The notes under the pieces are model-generated. The model was not told the origin of the DNA. It worked only from the letters and a program-made list of their open reading frames with translations, and searched no databases. Shown here one piece after another: positions 16,765 to 24,293 of a stretch of 64,000 nucleotides of DNA (position 1 is the stretch's first letter; each line of letters begins with the position of its first letter). A program made the translations under genes and the position numbers. The DNA lies in contig CBDEGK010000005.1 of the NCBI GenBank assembly GCA_965237855.1, positions 124,001-188,000 on the forward strand, written 5' to 3'. The DNA comes from CBDEGK01 sp965237855. GTDB lineage: Bacteria; Pseudomonadota; Gammaproteobacteria; Pseudomonadales; Halieaceae.

Positions 16765-17294
16765 GTTGGCCTCACATCCTCTAACTGCTGCTGCAGATTC
16801 TTCAGTGCCCTGGAGTAGTGGGTTTTTACGCTACCCTGACTACAGCCCATGGCGCTGGCGGTTTCCTGTACCGACATCCCTTCCCATGCCCGAAGCATGA
16901 AGGCCTGCTGTTGTCGCGCTGGCAGGCGTTGTATGGCAGCAATCATGGCAACAGTTGCTGCATCTTGTTCAATTTCCTTGACCGGGTTTTCTCGTTCACC
17001 GGCCGTGGCGCTGTCCATCGGATCCGGCAGATCGTCCGTATCCTCCGACGAGCTCCAGGGCATCACTGCTATTACCCGCGCCCGCACTACACGCCGTCGG
17101 TGAAAATCGTTTATCCGACTTCGCAGAATGCTGTAAAACAGGGGCCTCCATTCGCCGCTGGGTCGATCTGCATAGCGCCTGACCAGGCCCATCATCGCAT
17201 CCTGCACGATTTCCAGCGCATCATCGCGATTCCCGGTGGACATCTCAGCCATGCGCAAAGCGCGTCGCTCGATGTCGCGCAAGAATCCATTCAT
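16761..17294 (-). CDS. ECF-type RNA polymerase sigma factor
   Basis: An ECF sigma factor with region 2 (NGFLRDIERRALRMAEMSTG, then ALEIVQDAMMGLVRRYADR, with a WRPLFYSILRSRINDFHRR core-binding/-10 segment) and region 4 (IQRLPARQQQAFMLRAWEGM, helix-turn-helix SVQETASAMGCSQGSVKTH). ATG 17294 is chosen because relatives begin MxxFLxxxERRAL. An ATG at 17372 is in frame and would add 26 residues without known homology; neither has a strong ribosome site. It heads a four-gene overlapping operon and probably regulates it. Confidence 0.88.
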   Translation of the reverse strand: MNGFLRDIERRALRMAEMSTGNRDDALEIVQDAMMGLVRRYADRPSGEWRPLFYSILRSRINDFHRRRVVRARVIAVMPWSSSEDTDDLPDPMDSATAGERENPVKEIEQDAATVAMIAAIQRLPARQQQAFMLRAWEGMSVQETASAMGCSQGSVKTHYSRALKNLQQQLEDVRPT

Positions 17295-17453
17295 AGCGCT
17301 GTCTTGGTCCAGGGTGTCCTCTCCGATGTGTTTGATAGTTGCGTGCCGGCGTAAAACCGGCTGGATATTCATTAGCGCAAGCAGTTTATCACAGCGGAAC
17401 AGGCCTCCCTGTCTAGATATAACGCAGCTTGAGACCCACGGTTGACGCGTGTT

Positions 17454-19478
17454 TTATAAATAATAGCGGAGATAGACCCGCAGGGTTCGCGCGGATATGG
17501 GGTTGTAATAGAGCTCTTCGATAAAGGCTTCTGCTGCAGCCACCTTGTCAATGAAGGAAACGTCGGGGTTACTCCGGTCATTGTCGGCGATATTCAGCAA
17601 TTGGAGCTCTATGGTCAGCTTCTTTGTAATATTGCCGCCCAGGTAAAGGTCGATCGAAGTCACTTCCTCGGTCTCGGCGCTGTTGTCTTCCAGGAAGGGG
17701 CTGGGACCCAGATAGAGCGCATCCAGATTAATATAGTAGCGATCTCCGAGATAACCGAAGGCAATTGTCGCTATCTCCTCTGTACTTCCGGGAATGTGCT
17801 TGCCGCGCGGATCGTCATCAGTAAACCGCGCCTTGCTCAACACCGCCGCAACATCGACGTAGAGACGTTCGGTGGGTTGGTACAGGAAGCGAAACTCCAG
17901 TCCCTGTCGCTTACTGGGCCGTAATTCTACCTGGGCGTTGCGCGCCGCCAGTTCATACTCGGCCTCTCGGTGCCAGAGGCTGGCACTCAGGATTGCCCGG
18001 TCCTCCAACAGGCGGGCGCTGAAACCCAGGTCGAGGGCGTCCACCGAGCCCAGTGGGCGCACTTCTTCCGGTGGGTTTGAAGTACTGCGGCGGGTATTGA
18101 TGCCGCGGTAGGAATAGCGGCCATCATTGCTGCTGGTACCCCGGCCGACGTGGAAAAACAACTCTGTGCTCTCCCAGGGATTGGCTATCAGCGAGAACTT
18201 GGGGCTCCAGCGGTGGTCGGATTCGCGATCGTAGTCCAGCTCCAGGCCTTGGTCGGGGTCAATGTGCAAGGCGTCCAGGCGCAAACCAAATTCATGGCGC
18301 AGCCACTCATTCCACTGGTACTGGTTGCGATAAAACAGGGCACCCGTATAGAGATCTGCATCGCCATTATTGAGTTCCCGACTCTGGGTGCTGACATCTG
18401 ACAAGCCGACATTCTTCAATGCATCGATGCGGGCTTCGAGGCCGAACTGGTGATGTCCCCAGCGGGTAAAGAACCAGTCATGGCTGGCAGTGCCGCCCAG
18501 CACAATACGCTCGTCCCGCCTCTGGATAGGCTCAATACGCAGTTTGCGACTATCGACGGTTATAAACTCAAGATCGAGTATTGAGCTGTAATCAATGGCG
18601 TAACCACTGAAATTCCAACGGTGTTTGGAGTTCCCGCTCCAGGCGCTGCCGGACAGGCTATAACGATGGGAGTCTTCCTGGGCAATGGCATCCAGGAAGT
18701 TTTCCTGGTCGTCGTTGTCCAGGTTGTCTTTGTCGATGGTTTGCGGCGTCTCCGATTCCCAGTCCGCTTTGTGGGCCATCAAGTTGACCTGGTAGCCACT
18801 GAGTTCGCTGCCGCCGAATACCTTGATGGCGGCGTTGTTACTGCCGTTCGCCGCTGAGGAGTTGCGCAGGTCAGCACTGATATCCTGGCCAATGGTTTCA
18901 ATACCATACATGACGTTGGTTTCGCCCAGAGTCAGTGCGCCGTTGGCGATCAGGTGGTGATACCCATCCTGGCCAGCACCGAGGGTGAACTGGTGTCGAT
19001 TCGGTTGATGGCGGTAAAACAGGTCGAGCGAGCCCGCGCTGGCGAAATCGCCCTTTTCAGCGTAGTAAGGCCCGCGCAGGGTAATGTCCTCGACAATCAG
19101 TTCTTTGATCAGGAAATTGGTATTGATGTAACCCTGGCCCTGTCCGTTGAGGGGCAGGTTGATGGGCATTTCCTCAATACTCAAGGCCTTGTCCATACTG
19201 AAGTCATAGAGGTAGGAAGTGAGCAGGTCGTTGTGAACGCCGCGCTCGCGCAATTGCTCCAGCGCGCTGAGCGCGAGTTCTTTTTCGAAAAACGTATCCG
19301 CCGAGCTTGGGTTAGACAGCATGCCCAGCCCACTCAGCACGCCCAGCGGCAGTAGTGCGATGGGTGTTAGCAGCCGTTTCCGGGCGTAAGCGAGCTTGTC
19401 TCCCACCAGGGCAGATGGCTTAATGAGGGTACCCAGCCTTAGCCGAGTGACCCAGTGTCTGAAACTCAGTTGCAGCAC
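17454..19478 (-). CDS. TonB-dependent receptor-like protein with shortened plug
   Basis: A 674-residue outer-membrane beta-barrel protein. The segment LNGQGQGYINTNFLIKEL followed by GPYYAEKGDFASAGS is the second half of a TonB-receptor plug, and the rest is a long barrel with alternating strands ending in a terminal aromatic-rich strand (LRVYLRYYL). The first part of a normal plug, about 80-100 residues including the TonB box, is missing; instead there is a long atypical signal region. No plug sequence is visible in other frames upstream, where the NUDIX gene starts. It may be a naturally reduced receptor or a decayed one. Confidence 0.75.
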   Translation of the reverse strand: MLQLSFRHWVTRLRLGTLIKPSALVGDKLAYARKRLLTPIALLPLGVLSGLGMLSNPSSADTFFEKELALSALEQLRERGVHNDLLTSYLYDFSMDKALSIEEMPINLPLNGQGQGYINTNFLIKELIVEDITLRGPYYAEKGDFASAGSLDLFYRHQPNRHQFTLGAGQDGYHHLIANGALTLGETNVMYGIETIGQDISADLRNSSAANGSNNAAIKVFGGSELSGYQVNLMAHKADWESETPQTIDKDNLDNDDQENFLDAIAQEDSHRYSLSGSAWSGNSKHRWNFSGYAIDYSSILDLEFITVDSRKLRIEPIQRRDERIVLGGTASHDWFFTRWGHHQFGLEARIDALKNVGLSDVSTQSRELNNGDADLYTGALFYRNQYQWNEWLRHEFGLRLDALHIDPDQGLELDYDRESDHRWSPKFSLIANPWESTELFFHVGRGTSSNDGRYSYRGINTRRSTSNPPEEVRPLGSVDALDLGFSARLLEDRAILSASLWHREAEYELAARNAQVELRPSKRQGLEFRFLYQPTERLYVDVAAVLSKARFTDDDPRGKHIPGSTEEIATIAFGYLGDRYYINLDALYLGPSPFLEDNSAETEEVTSIDLYLGGNITKKLTIELQLLNIADNDRSNPDVSFIDKVAAAEAFIEELYYNPISARTLRVYLRYYL

Positions 19479-20072
19479 GTCGAGCGTGTCCTATTACTTC
19501 ACAAACCCCGCAAGAAGCTCATCCGACCGTTTTTGAACCGGTCAGCCGTAGCAATCATTGTGCAGGAAATACAGCGAGAAGTGCGTATTCTAATGATAAA
19601 ACGCGCAGAACGCGATGGTGATCCTTGGTCTGGACATATGGCTTTTCCCGGTGGTCGCATGGATTATACCGATCGGCATGGATTTGATGTGGCGGTGCGC
19701 GAGACTGAAGAGGAGATTGGGCTGACCCTCGGCGAGGCAGACCCCTGTATCGGGCGACTCTCTGAAATCATGACGCACCCCCAGATTAAAAGGCGTCCAA
19801 TGATAGTGAGCCCTTACATATTCCGATTGGATCGAGCCGTAGAATTCACCCCAAACCACGAGGTTGCTGAGGTTATCTGGGTGCCCCTGAATTTTTTACT
19901 GGACCGAGGTAACGTCGAAAAAATGGTCTGGAACCGCAAAGGTGTGGAGATTCCACTGCCTTGTTACCGGTACAAAGGGCGTCAAATCTGGGGATTATCA
20001 CTCATGATGCTCGACGAATTTCTGCGCTTACTAGGCTCCGAACAGCCCTCACTCTACTGGAAGCATTCCTGA
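19455..20072 (+). CDS. NUDIX hydrolase, CoA-pyrophosphatase type
   Basis: A 205-residue NUDIX protein. The signature is seen from GHMAFPGGRMDYTDR through AVRETEEEIGLTL (GX5EX7REUXEEXGU with a small insertion), and the preceding AERDGDPWSGHMAFPGGR resembles the UPF0035 motif of CoA-specific members such as NudL/YeaB. The likely reaction is cleavage of CoA or nucleoside diphosphate derivatives. It is divergent from the receptor gene, overlapping its first codons by 24 bases, which makes one of the two starts uncertain. Confidence 0.83.
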   Translation: MSETQLQHVERVLLLHKPRKKLIRPFLNRSAVAIIVQEIQREVRILMIKRAERDGDPWSGHMAFPGGRMDYTDRHGFDVAVRETEEEIGLTLGEADPCIGRLSEIMTHPQIKRRPMIVSPYIFRLDRAVEFTPNHEVAEVIWVPLNFLLDRGNVEKMVWNRKGVEIPLPCYRYKGRQIWGLSLMMLDEFLRLLGSEQPSLYWKHS

Positions 20073-20684
20073 GCGCCGATTTTCCTGGCGCAGGTGCAGC
20101 CGGGTTTCGATTTGCAGTTCCTGCAGTGCTGGATCAATGGTGGAGGCCTCACGCAGGGTTTCTTCATTGATCTCGCCCGCGGTGAAAGCGGTCACCAGGG
20201 ACAACAGCACCGGTGACATATCTGGATTTCTTTCCCAGCGAGTGGCGCCGACCAGATTGCCGGTCACCAGTTTGTCTTTGCGACTGAGCCAGTAACCGCC
20301 ACATATCGACAGGCTAAAATCACCGGTTCTGCCGGCGCTGATATTGGGTGTGTTGGGGTTAAAGTCGCCGGGATGACTTTCATTGATCCGGTGCAGCGCC
20401 ATCACCCACTGGCTGTCGACGGGGAATTCCTTCGCCTCGGGGCGACACAGTGTACCCGGATTCATCCACACTCGGATTTCCGGCGAATACTCCCTGCCGC
20501 GCAGTAATTGGTCTACTACCAGGTCAACAGAATTACCCTTGCTGCTGACAACCGTACCGGCCACCACGATATCCGCCCCGACCTGGACCTTTGTGAAAGA
20601 GCCGCCCCAGAGGCACTCGCACTCGGCTGTGGCGATGGCCGTGTGGCTCAGCAGCAGTGACAAGACTGTGCAACGCAGCATCAT
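20049..20684 (-). CDS. secreted CxC protein, TIMP/NTR-like
   Basis: An exported protein of about 211 residues. After the signal peptide (MMLRCTVLSLLLSHTAIATA) the mature N-terminus reads ECECLWGGSF and continues ADIVVAGTVVSSKG. That pattern (C-x-C at the start, an aromatic ten residues on, then a hydrophobic strand with a G-V turn) recalls NTR/TIMP-fold proteins. Two further cysteines (GTLCRP, SICGGYW) could pair with the first two. Its start lies one base after the hemB stop, so it may be cotranscribed with hemB, though a heme link is not evident. Confidence 0.65.
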   Translation of the reverse strand: MMLRCTVLSLLLSHTAIATAECECLWGGSFTKVQVGADIVVAGTVVSSKGNSVDLVVDQLLRGREYSPEIRVWMNPGTLCRPEAKEFPVDSQWVMALHRINESHPGDFNPNTPNISAGRTGDFSLSICGGYWLSRKDKLVTGNLVGATRWERNPDMSPVLLSLVTAFTAGEINEETLREASTIDPALQELQIETRLHLRQENRRSGMLPVE

Positions 20685-20685
20685 A

Positions 20686-21696
20686 TTACCGCTGCAGCAG
20701 AATTGCCGCCTGCTTGGCAAAGTAGGTGAGAATGCCGTCGGCACCGGCGCGTTTGAAGGCCAGCAGGGATTCCATCATGACCGGTTCGGCGTCCAACCAG
20801 CCGTTGGCAAAAGCGGCCTGGTGCATGGCGTACTCTCCGCTGACCTGGTAGGCGAATGTGGGAGCGCCGAGTTCATCTTTCACGCGGCGCAGCACATCGA
20901 GGTAGGGCATACCCGGTTTGACCATAATCATATCGGCGCCTTCCTGTAGGTCTAGTGCGCACTCGTGAATCGCCTCGTCGGTATTGGCGGGGTCCATCTG
21001 GTAACTGAATTTATTGCCGCCCTTGATATTCCCCGCTGACCCCACCGCATCGCGGAATGGACCGTAGTAAGCCGAAGCGTATTTGGCGGAATAAGCCATG
21101 ATCAGCGTATTGCTGTGGTTGTTATTTTCCAAGGCCTGGCGCAGGGCGCCAACGCGGCCGTCCATCATGTCTGAGGGTGCCACAATATCCACGCCGGCTG
21201 CCGCGTGACTCAGGGCCTGCTGCACCAACACTTCAATGGTCTCATCATTGAGCACATAACCATCATCGCTGAGAATGCCGTCCTGGCCGTGGCTGGTGTA
21301 GGGATCCAGCGCAACATCCGTCATTATCGCGATGTCGGGTACCGCTTCTTTCAGGGCTGTGATTGCTCGCGGTACCAGTCCATCTGCACTGTAGGCCTCC
21401 TCAGCCAGCAATGATTTCTTGTGGTTTTCCACCACCGGGAACAGGGCGATGGCCGGAATGCCCAGGACAGCGAGTTCCTTGGCTTCTGCCACCAGCAAGT
21501 CCACGCTGAGTCGATCGATGCCAGGCATTGATGGTATCGCTTCCCTCTCATCACTGCCCTCAAGCACAAAAACAGGATATATCAGGTCGTCCACCGACAG
21601 CGTATTTTCTCTTACCAGGCGGCGAGTGCTTTCCCGCGCCCGCAAACGGCGCATCCGCGTGTGTGGGTAGGCTGCTCTTTGCAGATTCAACGACAT
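20686..21696 (-). CDS. hemB: delta-aminolevulinic acid dehydratase (porphobilinogen synthase)
   Basis: HemB condenses two 5-aminolevulinate molecules into porphobilinogen. The 336-residue protein shows the Schiff-base lysine regions (MAYSAKYASAYYGPFRDA and MVKPGMPYLDV). The metal-site segment reads DVALDPYTSHGQDG instead of the Cys-rich zinc motif, so it is an Mg-dependent type like the Pseudomonas enzyme. ATG 21696 gives the usual start MSLNLQRAAYP. It lies next to hemL, so 5-aminolevulinate made by the C5 pathway is used by the adjacent gene product. Confidence 0.96.
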   Translation of the reverse strand: MSLNLQRAAYPHTRMRRLRARESTRRLVRENTLSVDDLIYPVFVLEGSDEREAIPSMPGIDRLSVDLLVAEAKELAVLGIPAIALFPVVENHKKSLLAEEAYSADGLVPRAITALKEAVPDIAIMTDVALDPYTSHGQDGILSDDGYVLNDETIEVLVQQALSHAAAGVDIVAPSDMMDGRVGALRQALENNNHSNTLIMAYSAKYASAYYGPFRDAVGSAGNIKGGNKFSYQMDPANTDEAIHECALDLQEGADMIMVKPGMPYLDVLRRVKDELGAPTFAYQVSGEYAMHQAAFANGWLDAEPVMMESLLAFKRAGADGILTYFAKQAAILLQR

Positions 21697-21709
21697 TGAC
21701 AACTCCTGT

Positions 21710-22990
21710 TCACAGTGCGGCAAAGGCTGCGGCCGCTGCGTCTATAGTAGCCTGAATATCAGCATCGCTGTGAGCCGCAGACATAAAGCCCGCCTCGTAA
21801 GATGCGGGTGCCAGGTAAACACCCGCGTCCAGCATCAGGTGGAAAAAGCGGTTGAAGCGCTCATTGTCACAGGCCATGACCTGTTGGTAGTTATCAATCG
21901 CTGTGGCTTCGGTAAAGAAGCCACCGAACATGGTGCCGGCGTGGTTGGTGGTGAAGGAGACCCCGGCAGTCTGCGCCGCCTGCTCCAGGCCCATACACAA
22001 TTCTGCGGTGCGGGTGAACAGGGGTTCATAAAAACCTGTTGAACTTATCACATCCAGGGTTGCGAGACCTGCTGCCATGGCCACCGGGTTGCCGGACAGG
22101 GTGCCTGCCTGGTAAACCGGGCCCAGCGGTGCGATGTGTTCCATGATGTGGCGGCGCCCGCCAAATGCGCCCACCGGCATACCGCCCCCAATGACCTTCC
22201 CCAGCGTGGTCAGATCGGGTTCTACCTTGAAGTAGCCCTGGGCACATTCCAGGCCAAAACGGAAACCGGTCATGACTTCGTCGAAGATCAACACACTGCC
22301 GTATTGGCTGCACACGCTGCGCAGGGTTTCAAGAAATCCTGGCGCAGGCGGTATGCAGTTCATATTGCCGGCGACTGGTTCGACGATAATGCAGGCCAGC
22401 TGCTCGCCGAGTTCGGCGAAAGCCTTTTTTACACCTTCGCTATCGTTGTAATTCAAAGTGATGGTGTGCTCTGCGAGAGCCGCCGGTACTCCCGGTGAGC
22501 TGGGTACGCCCAGGGTCAGCGCACCCGAACCAGCTTTGATCAGTAGCGAGTCAGAGTGACCGTGATAGCAGCCCTCAAACTTTACAATTTTGTCCCTGCC
22601 GGTGAACCCGCGGGCAAGCCGGATGGCGCTCATAGTGGCCTCGGTGCCGGAATTAACCATTCTCACAAGATCCATGGCAGGCAGCAGGTCGCACAAACTA
22701 CTGGCCATTGTGGTCTCCAGCTCAGTTGGTGCGCCGAAGCTGAGGCCTTTTTGAGCCTGGCGAGTCACCGCCTCGCGCACTGCTGGATGATTGTGCCCCA
22801 TGATCATTGGACCCCAGGACAGCACATAGTCAATGTAACGTTTGCCCTCGCTATCGTAGAGATAGGCGCCGTTTGCCGAGTCAATGAAAACCGGGGTGCC
22901 GCCGACTGCTTTGAAAGCTCTGACCGGTGAATTGACCCCGCCGGGGATGACTTTTTTGGCGTCATCAAATAGTTGTTCAGATGTACTCAT
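21710..22990 (-). CDS. hemL: glutamate-1-semialdehyde 2,1-aminomutase
   Basis: A PLP-dependent class III aminotransferase of 426 residues that makes 5-aminolevulinate from glutamate-1-semialdehyde. Visible are PGGVNSPVRAF at the start, the LSWGPMIMGHNHPAV segment, VNSGTEATMSAIRLARG, LIFDEVMTGFR, and the PLP-lysine region TTLGKVIGGGMPVGAFGG. It is followed 14 bases later by hemB. The two genes define C5-pathway tetrapyrrole synthesis, normal for gammaproteobacteria. Confidence 0.97.
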   Translation of the reverse strand: MSTSEQLFDDAKKVIPGGVNSPVRAFKAVGGTPVFIDSANGAYLYDSEGKRYIDYVLSWGPMIMGHNHPAVREAVTRQAQKGLSFGAPTELETTMASSLCDLLPAMDLVRMVNSGTEATMSAIRLARGFTGRDKIVKFEGCYHGHSDSLLIKAGSGALTLGVPSSPGVPAALAEHTITLNYNDSEGVKKAFAELGEQLACIIVEPVAGNMNCIPPAPGFLETLRSVCSQYGSVLIFDEVMTGFRFGLECAQGYFKVEPDLTTLGKVIGGGMPVGAFGGRRHIMEHIAPLGPVYQAGTLSGNPVAMAAGLATLDVISSTGFYEPLFTRTAELCMGLEQAAQTAGVSFTTNHAGTMFGGFFTEATAIDNYQQVMACDNERFNRFFHLMLDAGVYLAPASYEAGFMSAAHSDADIQATIDAAAAAFAAL

Positions 22991-23062
22991 GGAAGGGCTG
23001 CTTTTGTTGGGAAAAACCAGGGAGGCGAATTATTGCGATTCTGACCGTCAATATCCAGCGCT

Positions 23063-23839
23063 TCAGTTTCTCGATTTTATGCGATTGGGAACCAGTCGTC
23101 CCATGCCCAATCGTTTAGCGCTGGCCAACGCTTCCCATGTATATTCCTGTGCCTGCTGGATGCAAGATTGCATATCGTTGCCATGGGCGACGTAGGCCGT
23201 GATTGCGGCAGCAAAGGTGCTGCCGGCACCAAGGAAGTTGTTGGGCAGGTTCTGCCATTGGAAGGTCTGCAGCAGGCCGGCGCTGGAGTATAAGCGGCTG
23301 TGATAGCGCCCGCTGGTATCGGGCTCGTTGGAAATCAGAATGTGCCTGCAGCCTTCCTCCAGCAGTTCGTGGGCACAAGCGGTGATGTTGTCTGACCCCG
23401 TTGTTAGTTCAAAAGCTTCTTCTGCAGTCAGTACCAACAATTCTGCCTGCGGTAGTAGCAGGGTGCAGAGGGCGTCGCAGAAATCTCCCTCAACGGGTAG
23501 TGACCAGAGGGCGGGGTCGATGATCACCGGTAAGCGTGGATAGTCCATCAGAACAGTGTGAATGCTCTCGATATGACTGGTACTGGCGAGCTGATGCAGT
23601 TTGATGGCGGCAATTTCCATGTCTTCCAGCACCGCGCGCATTTGTTCCACCAGCAGGACACTGTCGACGGCAGCCGAATCTTTGACGCCCTGGGTGTCCT
23701 GAATGCTGATGGCAGTCATGATCGGAGTGCAATGACAACCAAGGCTGCCGAGGGTTTCTATATCGGCAGCGATGCCGCCACCGCCGGTTGGGTCGAGTTC
23801 GGCAACGGACATCACCACGGGTGTGCTGACCTGATTCAT
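23063..23839 (-). CDS. thiD: hydroxymethylpyrimidine (phosphate) kinase, ThiD-like
   Basis: A ribokinase-fold protein of 258 residues related to ThiD, which phosphorylates HMP-P for thiamine synthesis. The N-terminal motif is ELDPTGGGGIAADIET (usual form SDPSGGAGIQAD). The C-terminal catalytic loop is NNFLGAGSTFAAAI where ThiD normally has G(T/S)GCTxxxAI, so the typical Cys is replaced by Ser. Synteny with hemL supports ThiD. The unusual loops mean substrate range could differ. Confidence 0.8.
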   Translation of the reverse strand: MNQVSTPVVMSVAELDPTGGGGIAADIETLGSLGCHCTPIMTAISIQDTQGVKDSAAVDSVLLVEQMRAVLEDMEIAAIKLHQLASTSHIESIHTVLMDYPRLPVIIDPALWSLPVEGDFCDALCTLLLPQAELLVLTAEEAFELTTGSDNITACAHELLEEGCRHILISNEPDTSGRYHSRLYSSAGLLQTFQWQNLPNNFLGAGSTFAAAITAYVAHGNDMQSCIQQAQEYTWEALASAKRLGMGRLVPNRIKSRN

Positions 23840-23849
23840 ACCATCCTCG

Positions 23850-24269
23850 CTAGAAGGGTTTGAGCACCGCCAATATAACGATCATCAACAAAAAGATCAC
23901 GGGGATCTCGTTAAACAGGCGGAAGAATACATGGCTGTGCTGGTCGGTATCGGCAACAGCTGCCGCCACGTAACGCCCGCAAATATGGTGATAGATGGCC
24001 AGGCCGAGTACAGCGATAAGTTTTAGCCATAACCATGGGGCAGCCAGGTAGTAGTCGAGGTTGCTTGCCGCCAGAGCAAATCCAAGGATGACCGCGAGAA
24101 TGGCGATGGGCGTCATAAAGCGATACAGCTTGTGCGCCATCAGCGCAAGCTGTGCCCTGGTGTCGGGGTTTTCGCTAGAGGCAAAGTACACCAGTATGCG
24201 CGGCAAGTAGAAGATTCCCGCGAACCAGCAGATTACCGCGATGATATGTGCAGCTTTGAGCCATAACAT
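23850..24269 (-). CDS. hemJ: HemJ-type protoporphyrinogen IX oxidase
   Basis: A 139-residue inner-membrane protein with four hydrophobic helices (for example HIIAVICWFAGIFYLPRILVY and VIFLLMIVILAVL). It has the UPF0093/HemJ features: an N-terminal His (LKAAHIIAV), the FYLPRILVY motif, LYRFMTPIAI and WLWLKLIAVLGLAIYHH. HemJ oxidises protoporphyrinogen IX to protoporphyrin IX in organisms lacking HemG/HemY. A position 11 bases upstream of thiD and near hemB-hemL supports a tetrapyrrole role. Confidence 0.88.
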   Translation of the reverse strand: MLWLKAAHIIAVICWFAGIFYLPRILVYFASSENPDTRAQLALMAHKLYRFMTPIAILAVILGFALAASNLDYYLAAPWLWLKLIAVLGLAIYHHICGRYVAAAVADTDQHSHVFFRLFNEIPVIFLLMIVILAVLKPF

Positions 24270-24293
24270 GCCTGAATTCCTTACCTCCGGCGC

